A stretch of 6,407 nucleotides of DNA from Sulfurimonas sp. UBA6792 (GTDB lineage: Bacteria; Campylobacterota; Campylobacteria; Campylobacterales; Sulfurimonadaceae): assembly GCA_002452425.1 (NCBI GenBank), contig DKFQ01000009.1, forward strand, positions 1-6,407, written 5' to 3'. Shown piece by piece: positions 1 to 5,766 of this stretch (position 1 is the stretch's first letter; each line of letters opens with the position of its first letter). The notes beneath the pieces are model-generated. The model saw nothing but the letters and a program-made list of their open reading frames with translations, did not search any database and was not told the origin of the DNA. The position numbers and the translations under genes were made by a program.

Positions 1-1235
1 ACATCTCCACAAATGGCTTTCGTGGCTATGTTGCAGAGTTTAGTTCTCTTTTTGAAAATTACGAAAATACAGCACGTGCATCCTCGGTCGATAGCACTGT
101 AGGTGTAGGTTCAAGTGTCCATGCAACCACAATGGATGAGTCCATAGGAACGCTGGCATTGACGCAAAGAAGCACGGATTTGGCTATTATGGGAGATGGT
201 TGGTTTGGCATCCAAGGAGAAGATGAACCTATCTATACGCGAGATGGCAGTTTCGTTTTTGATGTCAACAGAGACCTTGTAACCAACGATGGCTACTATG
301 TTTTAGGAACTATGGGTAGCAACATTACAGATGGCGTACTTACGGAGTCATTGATAGATGTGCCTTTGAGTGATGTAAACGCACAGCAAAAACTTCGTTT
401 TCCGCAGGAGCTTACCTACCCCATCACGCCAACAACTGAGGTTGATTTTTTTGGTAACATCGGTGTGGAAGATACCATAAAAGTTATCAGCGCAGAGGCG
501 ATAGATGCTCAAGGAAACAGAAATAGCATCCGTTTAGAGTTAAGCAAAGCAGACCCGCAAGTGCTTCCTGGAAGCCAGTGGGATATCAAAGCAACAGCGC
601 AAAGTAGAGATCAAGATATCGTCTTTGATGCAGAAACAAATGAGACTACCTACCTTCCCGCAGAGGTTTATGACACGCAGTTTGGCTCTGTCTCCTTTGA
701 TGCCACAGGTGCGCTTCTCTCAACCACGCTTGGAAGCATCAACAACAATGGGGCAGCTGTTTCACTGAATCTCGGGAGTGCGTATAGTGGTATTATCTCC
801 TCAGATGGGAGTTTTACCGCTTCGAGTTCATCTAACGGCAAAGAGGGTGGAGACCTTTTGGGGTACGATATCAACCAGAATGGTCAGATTATCGCAACAT
901 TCTCTAACGGTGAGCAGAGCAGTATAGGAAGTGTGGCTGTTTTTCACTTTCAAAATGACCAAGGACTTGACCGTTTAAGCGGCACAAGATTTACGGAGTC
1001 ATCCAACAGTGGTAAGCCCATTTTTTACAAAGATGCAAACGGTCAAAATATCTTAGGAACTACTCTTGCCAACTTCCGCATAGAGGGTTCTAATGTCGAG
1101 ATGGCAGCGGGTCTTACAGAGCTTATCGTACTGCAGAGGTCTTACGATGCCAACGCAAAATCCATCACCACAGCCGATGAGATGCTCCAAAAAGCACTCA
1201 ACATGAGCGCTAAAAATTGGAACACTAAATGCTAA
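1..1235 (+). CDS. FlgE-family flagellar hook/basal-body protein, 5' end missing
   Basis: This is a structural protein of the flagellar rod/hook family, exported by the flagellar type III apparatus and assembled outside the cell. The reading frame is open from base 3 (bases 1-2 end a cut codon), so about 20-30 N-terminal residues are missing; the ATG at 132 is internal. The visible start, ISTNGFRGYVAEF, fits the end of the N-terminal rod domain (the usual NxANxxTxGFK motif). MGDGWFGIQG and YTRDGSF match the conserved FlgE/FlgG core (IQGDGFF..., YTRAGDF). The end, EMAAGLTELIVLQRSYDANAKSITTADEMLQKAL, is the classic C-terminal rod/hook domain. About 410 residues are visible, far shorter than the FlgE downstream, and the inserted domains of that protein are absent. 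Campylobacterota often carry a second FlgE-like gene near flgD and fliK, but that neighbourhood lies outside the window. Its exact place in the hook is unknown. The last codons (WNTKC) double as a sigma-54 promoter candidate. Confidence 0.9.
   Translation, partial: ISTNGFRGYVAEFSSLFENYENTARASSVDSTVGVGSSVHATTMDESIGTLALTQRSTDLAIMGDGWFGIQGEDEPIYTRDGSFVFDVNRDLVTNDGYYVLGTMGSNITDGVLTESLIDVPLSDVNAQQKLRFPQELTYPITPTTEVDFFGNIGVEDTIKVISAEAIDAQGNRNSIRLELSKADPQVLPGSQWDIKATAQSRDQDIVFDAETNETTYLPAEVYDTQFGSVSFDATGALLSTTLGSINNNGAAVSLNLGSAYSGIISSDGSFTASSSSNGKEGGDLLGYDINQNGQIIATFSNGEQSSIGSVAVFHFQNDQGLDRLSGTRFTESSNSGKPIFYKDANGQNILGTTLANFRIEGSNVEMAAGLTELIVLQRSYDANAKSITTADEMLQKALNMSAKNWNTKC
1217..1233 (+). promoter_or_regulatory. 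Candidate sigma-54 (RpoN) promoter for flgE
   Basis: The sequence TTGGAACACTAAATGCT has GG at 1219-1220 and GC at 1231-1232 with exactly 10 bases between them, the required -24/-12 spacing. It matches TTGG-AC...TGCT of the sigma-54 consensus; the A replacing C after GG is, as I recall, usual in Campylobacter and Helicobacter RpoN promoters. The predicted start is near A1244, about 23 bases before the flgE ATG and upstream of its AAAGGA. In Campylobacterota the hook gene is known to belong to the RpoN/FlgR class. The element lies entirely within the last codons of the preceding gene. No activator site was identified. Confidence 0.7.
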
Positions 1236-1254
1236 TTACTCTTACTTTTAATCA

Positions 1255-1260
1255 AAAGGA
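1255..1260 (+). promoter_or_regulatory. Ribosome binding site of flgE
   Basis: AAAGGA ends six bases before the ATG at 1267. This fixes the start of FlgE at the MLKSLYSGVSGLQAHQ N-terminus expected for the family. It would fall in the short leader made from the sigma-54 candidate promoter. Confidence 0.75.
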
Positions 1261-1266
1261 TTACAG

Positions 1267-4047
1267 ATGTTAAAATCACTCTATTCAGGTGTGTCAGGAC
1301 TTCAAGCACACCAAATCGCAATGGACGTTGAATCCAATAATATAGCAAACGTAAACACGTCAGGTTTTAAATACTCTCGTGCAAACTTTTCAGACCTTTT
1401 AGCGCAAACAAAGGCTATCGCAACAGCCCCACAAGGCGAACTTGGCGGTAAAAACCCTGTTCAAGTCGGACTTGGCTCTACGGTAAGCTCCACGACACGT
1501 ATCTTCTCGCAAGGTTCTGTACAAAACTCTGATAAAAATACGGACGTAGCTATCCAAGGGGATGGTTTTTTCATCGTCTCTCCAGACGGTGGTAACACTT
1601 ACAAATATACACGTGCAGGGGACTTCAAGTTTGATGCAGGCGGAAACTTCGTCGATAACAACGGTTTTATCGTACAAGGATGGCTTAGAGACCCAGTGAC
1701 TGGCTTTGTTGATTCTACGGCACCTATCACAAACATCAACATCCCTCCAGGACTTACAACTCCTGCACAACCGACGCAAAATGTGGTTATCAAGGCTAAC
1801 CTTAACTCAGGTCCGCTTGTAGATACATTTTCACCCGCATACTCAGTGCCTGCAGGAGAGCCAAATAGCATCACAAACCCTGGGCAAGGAGATGCGCTTG
1901 ATGCAAATGGAAACCCTATAGAAGCTGATAGCATGGGCGTTATGTTCAACGACAGCGGGGAGGCGTTTAGCCTTCAAGCAGGACAGGGTATCTGGGCATC
2001 TTTTCAAAACTCTGAAGTTGTAGCTGCCGGGCAAGTAGGTGCTTCGACTTATGCGATTGGAACAGTGACAAGCGATGATGCTCTTACAGATGCTTCATTG
2101 GAGATTACTATTGATGGTGTAAATGTTGTAGTTACTGATGTTGTAACAGATGTGCATACGGCAGATGAAAACGGTGCGAGATATGCTGCTGCTATCAATA
2201 ACGCTCTTGATGCAGCCGGAAAAAGTGGTTTAGCGGCTACATATGACAATGTGACAGGTGAACTCTATATTACTAATACCAATGCGACTCCAATAGCCAT
2301 GACGGTTACAACAGCAGGTGCAAGTGGACTTACTGCTACACCGGTTATAGGAGGCAATCAACTTGCTCTTACTTTTACACTAGACAACGGTGATGTAAAA
2401 ACCATTACCACAACCGGCGGAACAGGACGAGAGAGTGAATCGCAAAATGCTGTGCGTTATGTCTCTGCTATCAATGCACAAACACCGACGACAGGAATTT
2501 TGGCAACTTATGACACTGTTGCAAAAAAAATCACGCTTATCAACTCAAATAGCAATGAACTTTCATCACACAATATCCGTCTTACAGCCGTTGGTGGCAA
2601 TGATAACAGTGGATTTGTGGCGGCGACAGATACTACGGCATACCGATACCAGTATGATCCCGCAGGTGCAAGTGCAGCGGTAAATTCAGATAAAACATTT
2701 TCAACAATTGCAGATTTGCGTTATGCTATGGAGCAACAGGCGCGTACAACAATTGTTACAACACCAACTACTACTTCCGCAACGATAATTGCATCTACTG
2801 CAAACAACGATTTGCAACTTGATATAGATGGAACTACAATTACAATCGTAGATACTGGCGCACATACTCAAGATGAAAATGGAGTGTATTATGCAGCAGA
2901 GATTAATGCGCAGTTGGCGGCGGATGGAAAAACAGATATCGTAGCTGTTTATGATGACCCGACAAATACATTAACTATACAAAACTATAGAACAACGGGA
3001 ACTGTAACTATAGAGAATCTTTCAAGCACAGAACCTACTGCACCATTTGTAGATCCTACTACGCTGGTAGCTGCTACTCAGGATTCTATTCTTAACAATA
3101 TCGAACTCTCTGTAAATGAGCAAGGAAAGTTTGAGCTCAAAAATCCTGGTGGTTCAGCCGGGGATTATGATATCAATCTTGCTATTACAGGTATGAATGC
3201 AAACAGTATCCTTGGTGGGGGCATTACAGAAAATGAACGCTTCACTAGAAGTATGGAAGCGCTCAATGCTACACTTCAAGCAGGAAGCACGGGAACAGCT
3301 TTTTCACAAAGTTTTAATGCTGCAACACACTCTGCAAGTATCGATATCTTTGACTCTTTGGGTTCAAAACACACCCTTAGAACAGAGTATAGAAAAACTG
3401 CAGTTGATGCCTCTACGGGAAGTACTTGGAGTATGCGCATAAGCGTACCTGAGCCAGCGGTTATAGATACTGTCTTGCCATACAACGAGAAAGATGGATT
3501 TGTACGTTTCAACAACGATGGTTCTTTGGCAACTTACAATCCGCCAAATATCTCTTTTACGGCAAACAACGGTTCAGCTCCAAATCAGCAAGTTGCCCTT
3601 GAGCTTGGTACTGCAAATCAGTTTGATGGAATGACAAGTTTCGATAGCAAGTCTTCTACATCAGGAATCAGCCAAAATGGATTTACTGGCGGAGATTTGG
3701 TTGGTATCAGGATTGACCAAAGCGGTACACTTGTGGGTTCATTTAGTAACGGTCGCTCTTTTGGTTTGGCGCAAATCGGTATGGCGAAGTTTACAAATAA
3801 CGAAGGTTTGGCGGCAGAGGGTAGTAACGTTTACGTACAAACGGCAAACTCCGGAGACCCTATCATCGGAACAGCGGCAACGGCGGGGCGTGGGTTTATG
3901 CAGGCTTCAGCGCTTGAGGCATCCAACGTTGACCTCTCGCTCTCGCTTACACAGCTTATCATTATCCAAAGAGGGTATCAGGCAAACGGTAAGACTATTA
4001 CCACCTCCGATACGCTTCTTGAGACACTTATCGGACTAAAACGATAA
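1267..4047 (+). CDS. flgE: Flagellar hook protein FlgE, extended form
   Basis: FlgE is the main subunit of the flagellar hook, the flexible joint between rod and filament; it is exported by the flagellar type III system and polymerises outside the cell. The 926-residue product begins with the N-terminal rod/hook domain (residues 1-45, with SNNIANVNTSGFK), continues with the FlgE/FlgG core (IQGDGFF near 97, YTRAGDF near 114), and returns to the hook core with FDSLGSKHTLRTEY (near 695) and GGDLVGIRIDQSG (near 808). It ends in the C-terminal domain (LTQLIIIQRGYQANGKTI, near 894). E. coli FlgE has about 400 residues; Campylobacter hook proteins have more than 800, so the size suits this phylum. 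Residues of about 265-590 hold three related IN-like domains, and isoleucine codon choice there differs from both ends. A sigma-54 candidate and a good ribosome site precede it. The hook role is a confident family call; surface exposure of the inserted domains is an inference from homologous hooks. Confidence 0.96.
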   Translation: MLKSLYSGVSGLQAHQIAMDVESNNIANVNTSGFKYSRANFSDLLAQTKAIATAPQGELGGKNPVQVGLGSTVSSTTRIFSQGSVQNSDKNTDVAIQGDGFFIVSPDGGNTYKYTRAGDFKFDAGGNFVDNNGFIVQGWLRDPVTGFVDSTAPITNINIPPGLTTPAQPTQNVVIKANLNSGPLVDTFSPAYSVPAGEPNSITNPGQGDALDANGNPIEADSMGVMFNDSGEAFSLQAGQGIWASFQNSEVVAAGQVGASTYAIGTVTSDDALTDASLEITIDGVNVVVTDVVTDVHTADENGARYAAAINNALDAAGKSGLAATYDNVTGELYITNTNATPIAMTVTTAGASGLTATPVIGGNQLALTFTLDNGDVKTITTTGGTGRESESQNAVRYVSAINAQTPTTGILATYDTVAKKITLINSNSNELSSHNIRLTAVGGNDNSGFVAATDTTAYRYQYDPAGASAAVNSDKTFSTIADLRYAMEQQARTTIVTTPTTTSATIIASTANNDLQLDIDGTTITIVDTGAHTQDENGVYYAAEINAQLAADGKTDIVAVYDDPTNTLTIQNYRTTGTVTIENLSSTEPTAPFVDPTTLVAATQDSILNNIELSVNEQGKFELKNPGGSAGDYDINLAITGMNANSILGGGITENERFTRSMEALNATLQAGSTGTAFSQSFNAATHSASIDIFDSLGSKHTLRTEYRKTAVDASTGSTWSMRISVPEPAVIDTVLPYNEKDGFVRFNNDGSLATYNPPNISFTANNGSAPNQQVALELGTANQFDGMTSFDSKSSTSGISQNGFTGGDLVGIRIDQSGTLVGSFSNGRSFGLAQIGMAKFTNNEGLAAEGSNVYVQTANSGDPIIGTAATAGRGFMQASALEASNVDLSLSLTQLIIIQRGYQANGKTITTSDTLLETLIGLKR
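2065..2313 (+). repeat. FlgE internal domain repeat 1 (IN-motif-like)
   Basis: Residues of about 267-349 of FlgE run from a SLEITIDGVNVVV strand through HTADENGARYAAAINNAL to GLAATYDNVTGELYITN. The order (beta hairpin, helix with AAINxA, then a strand pair with a D/N-rich turn) resembles the flagellin IN motif found in FliD, flagellins and long hook proteins. It is closest to repeat 3. Boundaries are approximate. Confidence 0.65.
2356..2586 (+). repeat. FlgE internal domain repeat 2 (divergent)
   Basis: Residues of about 364-440 of FlgE follow the same plan as repeat 1. LALTFTLDNGDVKTIT is followed by SQNAVRYVSAINAQ and GILATYDTVAKKITLINSN. The shared core is the (Y/V)xxAIN helix and the ATYD...ITLIN strand pair. 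It is the most divergent of the three copies and lacks the HTxDENG segment. Confidence 0.55.
2782..3021 (+). repeat. FlgE internal domain repeat 3 (IN-motif-like)
   Basis: Residues of about 506-585 of FlgE include LQLDIDGTTITIVD, HTQDENGVYYAAEINAQL and IVAVYDDPTNTLTIQN. These align without gaps to repeat 1 over the HT-DENG--YAA-IN---AA-GK core. It sits directly after the segment FSTIADLRYAMEQQAR, as though a domain had been placed between that helix and the following strand region (NNIELSVNEQGKFELKNP). Confidence 0.65.
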
Positions 4048-4062
4048 TTTTCAACTCCGCTT

Positions 4063-4071
4063 TGCTATAAT
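4063..4071 (+). promoter_or_regulatory. Extended -10 promoter for purT
   Basis: TGCTATAAT is a perfect extended -10 (TGn plus TATAAT), 16-24 bases after the flgE stop codon. No convincing -35 box lies upstream, which is usual for the primary sigma factor of Campylobacterota. The transcript would begin near 4077-4079, just before the large inverted repeat, leaving a leader of roughly 110 bases before the purT ATG. The TATAAT overlaps the left arm of the outer inverted repeat. Confidence 0.6.
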
Positions 4072-4081
4072 TCCTTCACGG

Positions 4082-4167
4082 GACTTCTTGCAAAATGAAA
4101 AACTAAGCGAACGATTCTGCAGCTTCGCGAAGCCTTAGTGAGCGTGTTTTTCATTTTGCAAGAAGTC
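4082..4167. repeat. Inner 22-bp perfect inverted repeat, MITE-like or regulatory hairpin
   Basis: The arms at 4082-4103 (beginning GACTTCTTGCAAAATG) and 4146-4167 (ending CATTTTGCAAGAAGTC) are perfect reverse complements over 22 bases. They enclose 42 bases that contain a 12-bp perfect palindrome, GCTTCGCGAAGC (4122-4133), and a TAAG/CTTA pair (4104-4107 with 4134-4137). The 86-bp unit has the form of a small transposon-derived repeat with terminal inverted repeats, but no target duplication is visible at its edges. As RNA it would fold into a strong hairpin. No T-run follows it on either strand, so it is not a typical intrinsic terminator, although it could still slow or process transcripts leaving flgE. 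Confidence 0.8.
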
Positions 4168-4176
4168 GATTAAAAT

Positions 4177-4183
4177 GAAGGAA
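4177..4183 (+). promoter_or_regulatory. Ribosome binding site of purT, inside the outer inverted repeat
   Basis: GAAGGAA lies six or so bases before the ATG at 4189 and sets that start. The whole site falls in the right arm of the 12-bp outer inverted repeat and so is complementary to TTCCTTC at 4071-4077. Confidence 0.75.
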
Positions 4184-4188
4184 TTATC

Positions 4189-5352
4189 ATGCGTTTTTCT
4201 GCTCCACTCAAATCAAACTCTAAAAAAATTATGTTGCTTGGCTCTGGCGAACTGGGCAAGGAAGTTGCCATTGAAGCACAAAGACTGGGTCTTGAAGTCG
4301 TTGCGGTTGACAGATACCAAAATGCTCCGGCACACCATGTAGCACATAGAAGCTATGTTGTAAATATGCAAGACAAAGATGCAGTTTTAGAGATTATCCA
4401 CCGTGAAAAGCCAGATTTTATACTTCCAGAGATTGAGGCTATCAGTATCGATGCGCTTTTTGCGGCAGAAGATAAAGGGTATAACGTTATACCAAACGCA
4501 AGTGCTGTTAGTAAAACTATGAACCGCAAAAATATCCGTACATTTGCCGCTGAGGTTTTAGGGCTTAAAACGGGAAAATATGAGTTTGTCACCACAAAAG
4601 ATGGATTAAGAGACGCAGCAGGACGTATGGGTTTTCCGTGTGTTATCAAACCTGTTATGAGTTCGTCTGGACATGGGCAGAGTGTGGCACGAAGCGCAGA
4701 TGACATCGACGCTTCATGGGAGATGGCAAAAGAGGCACGTGGCGATGCGAGTGAGCTTATCGTTGAGGCGTTTATAGATTTTGACTATGAGATAACGATG
4801 CTAACGGCTAGAAACGGTAAAGAGACTGTTTTTTGTGAGCCAATTGGACATGAACAACGTGACGGCGACTATGTATTTTCTTGGCAGCCGATGCAGATGA
4901 GCGAAGTGGCAAAACAAAAAGCGCAAGAGATGGCTAAGGCTATAACGGACGGTCTTGGCGGTCGTGGTCTTTTTGGGGTGGAGCTTTTTGTAAAAGGGGA
5001 TGAAGTTTACTTCTCTGAGGTATCTCCTCGCCCACACGATACGGGAATGGTAACACTCATTACCCAGTCGCAAAGTGAGTTTGCGCTTCATCTTAGAGCA
5101 GTTTTAGGGCTTCCGCTTGGATTTACCTTTTACGGCGAGGGGGCAAGTGCGGCGTTTAAGTCAGAAGTGCATAACTACGCACCTGTGGTTGAGGTAGATG
5201 AATCACTCTTTAGCGACACCTCTTATGTGCGTGTTTTTGGCAAACCAGAAGCGCACAAAGGCAGACGCCTTGCGGTGGCACTTGTTTTTGACAAAGCGGA
5301 CAAAGCACTTGAGAGAGCAAGAGAGCTTATCACAAAAGTGAAAGACAGCTAA
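4189..5352 (+). CDS. purT: Formate-dependent phosphoribosylglycinamide formyltransferase (GAR transformylase 2)
   Basis: PurT is a cytoplasmic ATP-grasp enzyme that makes formyl-GAR from GAR, formate and ATP, the third step of purine synthesis, without needing formyl-tetrahydrofolate. The 387 residues match the roughly 392 of E. coli PurT from end to end. The N-terminal substrate-binding region has MLLGSGELGKE (15-25) and PEIEAI (80-85). The ATP-grasp region has VIKPVMSSSGHGQ (152-164), and the magnesium ligands fall at E265 (FGVELF) and E277 (FSEVSPRPHDTG), equivalent to E267 and E279 in E. coli. The phosphate-binding end, GKPEAHKGRR (351-360), is intact. The start is supported by GAAGGAA just upstream. 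The leader is dominated by nested inverted repeats. The next gene's conserved reading frame begins immediately at the stop codon, so the two are probably co-transcribed. Confidence 0.97.
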   Translation: MRFSAPLKSNSKKIMLLGSGELGKEVAIEAQRLGLEVVAVDRYQNAPAHHVAHRSYVVNMQDKDAVLEIIHREKPDFILPEIEAISIDALFAAEDKGYNVIPNASAVSKTMNRKNIRTFAAEVLGLKTGKYEFVTTKDGLRDAAGRMGFPCVIKPVMSSSGHGQSVARSADDIDASWEMAKEARGDASELIVEAFIDFDYEITMLTARNGKETVFCEPIGHEQRDGDYVFSWQPMQMSEVAKQKAQEMAKAITDGLGGRGLFGVELFVKGDEVYFSEVSPRPHDTGMVTLITQSQSEFALHLRAVLGLPLGFTFYGEGASAAFKSEVHNYAPVVEVDESLFSDTSYVRVFGKPEAHKGRRLAVALVFDKADKALERARELITKVKDS

Positions 5353-5354
5353 GC

Positions 5355-5759
5355 ATCGCTGCGTTAGCTCTTTTTCTCTCGGCTTTTTTAGCCGCAACCA
5401 TTTTTCCCTTTAGCTCTGAAGTCGCTTTTGTGGCAGCGCTAAAGAGCGGCATGTCAACGCCTGAGGCGCTCTTTTTTGCTTCAAGCGGCAACACGCTTGC
5501 CATCATAACTAACTACTTTTTGGGCTACTTGCTCTATGAAAAAACCAAAACAAAACTCTTTGCATCCAAAATCGGCACGCTCTCTTATACGTACGGACAC
5601 AAATATGGCTATCTCGCACTTTTGCTCTCGCCGCTTCCCATTATCGGTGACCCGCTAACACTTGTTGCAGGTGTTGTGAGGCTTGGATTTGTTTGGTTTG
5701 TGCTTATCGCTGGAAGTCTAAGAGTTGCCAGATACTACGCACTCGCTCTTGTGGTATAA
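5355..5759 (+). CDS. YqaA-family (DedA/VTT-like) membrane protein, start codon unclear
   Basis: This is a small inner-membrane protein of the YqaA branch of the DedA/VTT group. DedA relatives are linked to lipid transport and membrane homeostasis; the role of YqaA itself is not settled. Reading back in frame gives ALFLSAFLAATIFPFSSEV, which closely parallels the N-terminus of E. coli YqaA as I remember it (LFASSFLSATLLPGNSEV), so coding must extend upstream of the first GTG at 5430. Later parts also fit: SSGNTLAIITNYFLG, LLLSPLPIIGDPLTLVAGVVRL and a last hydrophobic segment with RVARYYALALVV. Four hydrophobic segments are visible. From an in-frame TGA at 5310 to 5429 there is no ATG, GTG or TTG; the ATC at 5355, three bases after the purT stop, is used here as a provisional start, giving 134 residues (E. 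coli has about 142). Starting at GTG 5430 would delete the first membrane segment. It may be translated by coupling to purT, or the start may have been lost. Confidence 0.75.
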   Translation: MAALALFLSAFLAATIFPFSSEVAFVAALKSGMSTPEALFFASSGNTLAIITNYFLGYLLYEKTKTKLFASKIGTLSYTYGHKYGYLALLLSPLPIIGDPLTLVAGVVRLGFVWFVLIAGSLRVARYYALALVV

Positions 5760-5760
5760 T
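5755..5760 (+). promoter_or_regulatory. Possible -10 box for the NMT1-domain gene
   Basis: A perfect TATAAT overlaps the stop codon of the YqaA-like gene and ends six bases before the ATG at 5767. Transcription would start at or next to the ATG, giving a leaderless message, which would agree with the absence of a clear Shine-Dalgarno sequence (TCAAGCC precedes the ATG). No -35 box was recognised, and the match could be chance. Confidence 0.4.
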
Positions 5761-5766
5761 CAAGCC

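Larger units (their letters stand above)
4067..4187. repeat. Outer 12-bp inverted repeat around the purT leader
   Basis: ATAATTCCTTCA at 4067-4078 is the exact reverse complement of TGAAGGAATTAT at 4176-4187. The left arm contains most of the purT -10 box. The right arm contains the purT Shine-Dalgarno sequence (GAAGGA, ending about six bases before the ATG at 4189). The arms flank the inner 22-bp repeat, with 3 bases between them on the left and 8 on the right. In a transcript reading through from flgE, both arms are present and could pair, hiding the ribosome site. Confidence 0.8.

Noticed and set aside
1399..1779. Minus-strand ORF opposite flgE
   Set aside because: It is antisense to the strongly conserved FlgE core and shows no recognisable family. 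The cysteine- and arginine-rich translation is typical of a shadow frame.
3677..4039. + strand ORF in another frame of flgE
   Set aside because: It overlaps the conserved C-terminal hook domain in a different frame, and its arginine/leucine-rich product looks like an out-of-frame shadow.
4082..4167. Intrinsic terminator for flgE
   Set aside because: The stem is strong, but neither strand has a U-tract immediately after it; GATTAAAA follows on the + strand. I keep it as an inverted repeat with unknown effect.
4048..4188. Riboswitch (for example purine) in the purT leader
   Set aside because: The leader is explained by simple nested perfect inverted repeats. I recognise none of the conserved junction or loop bases of the purine, PRPP or ppGpp riboswitch classes.
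4353..5091. Two minus-strand ORFs (4353-4706 and 4801-5091) opposite purT
   Set aside because: PurT is complete and conserved throughout on the + strand. The antisense frames have no plausible start context or family resemblance.
5335..5352. Programmed -1 frameshift from purT into the YqaA-like frame
   Set aside because: The frames are related by -1, but I see no X-XXY-YYZ slippery heptamer near the purT stop. It stays only as a possibility under the start-codon finding.
5380..5394. CGGCT-TTTTT-AGCCG hairpin after purT as a terminator
   Set aside because: The T-run is in the loop rather than after the stem, and the bases encode SAFLA of the YqaA-like N-terminus. A purT terminator here would cut into the next gene.
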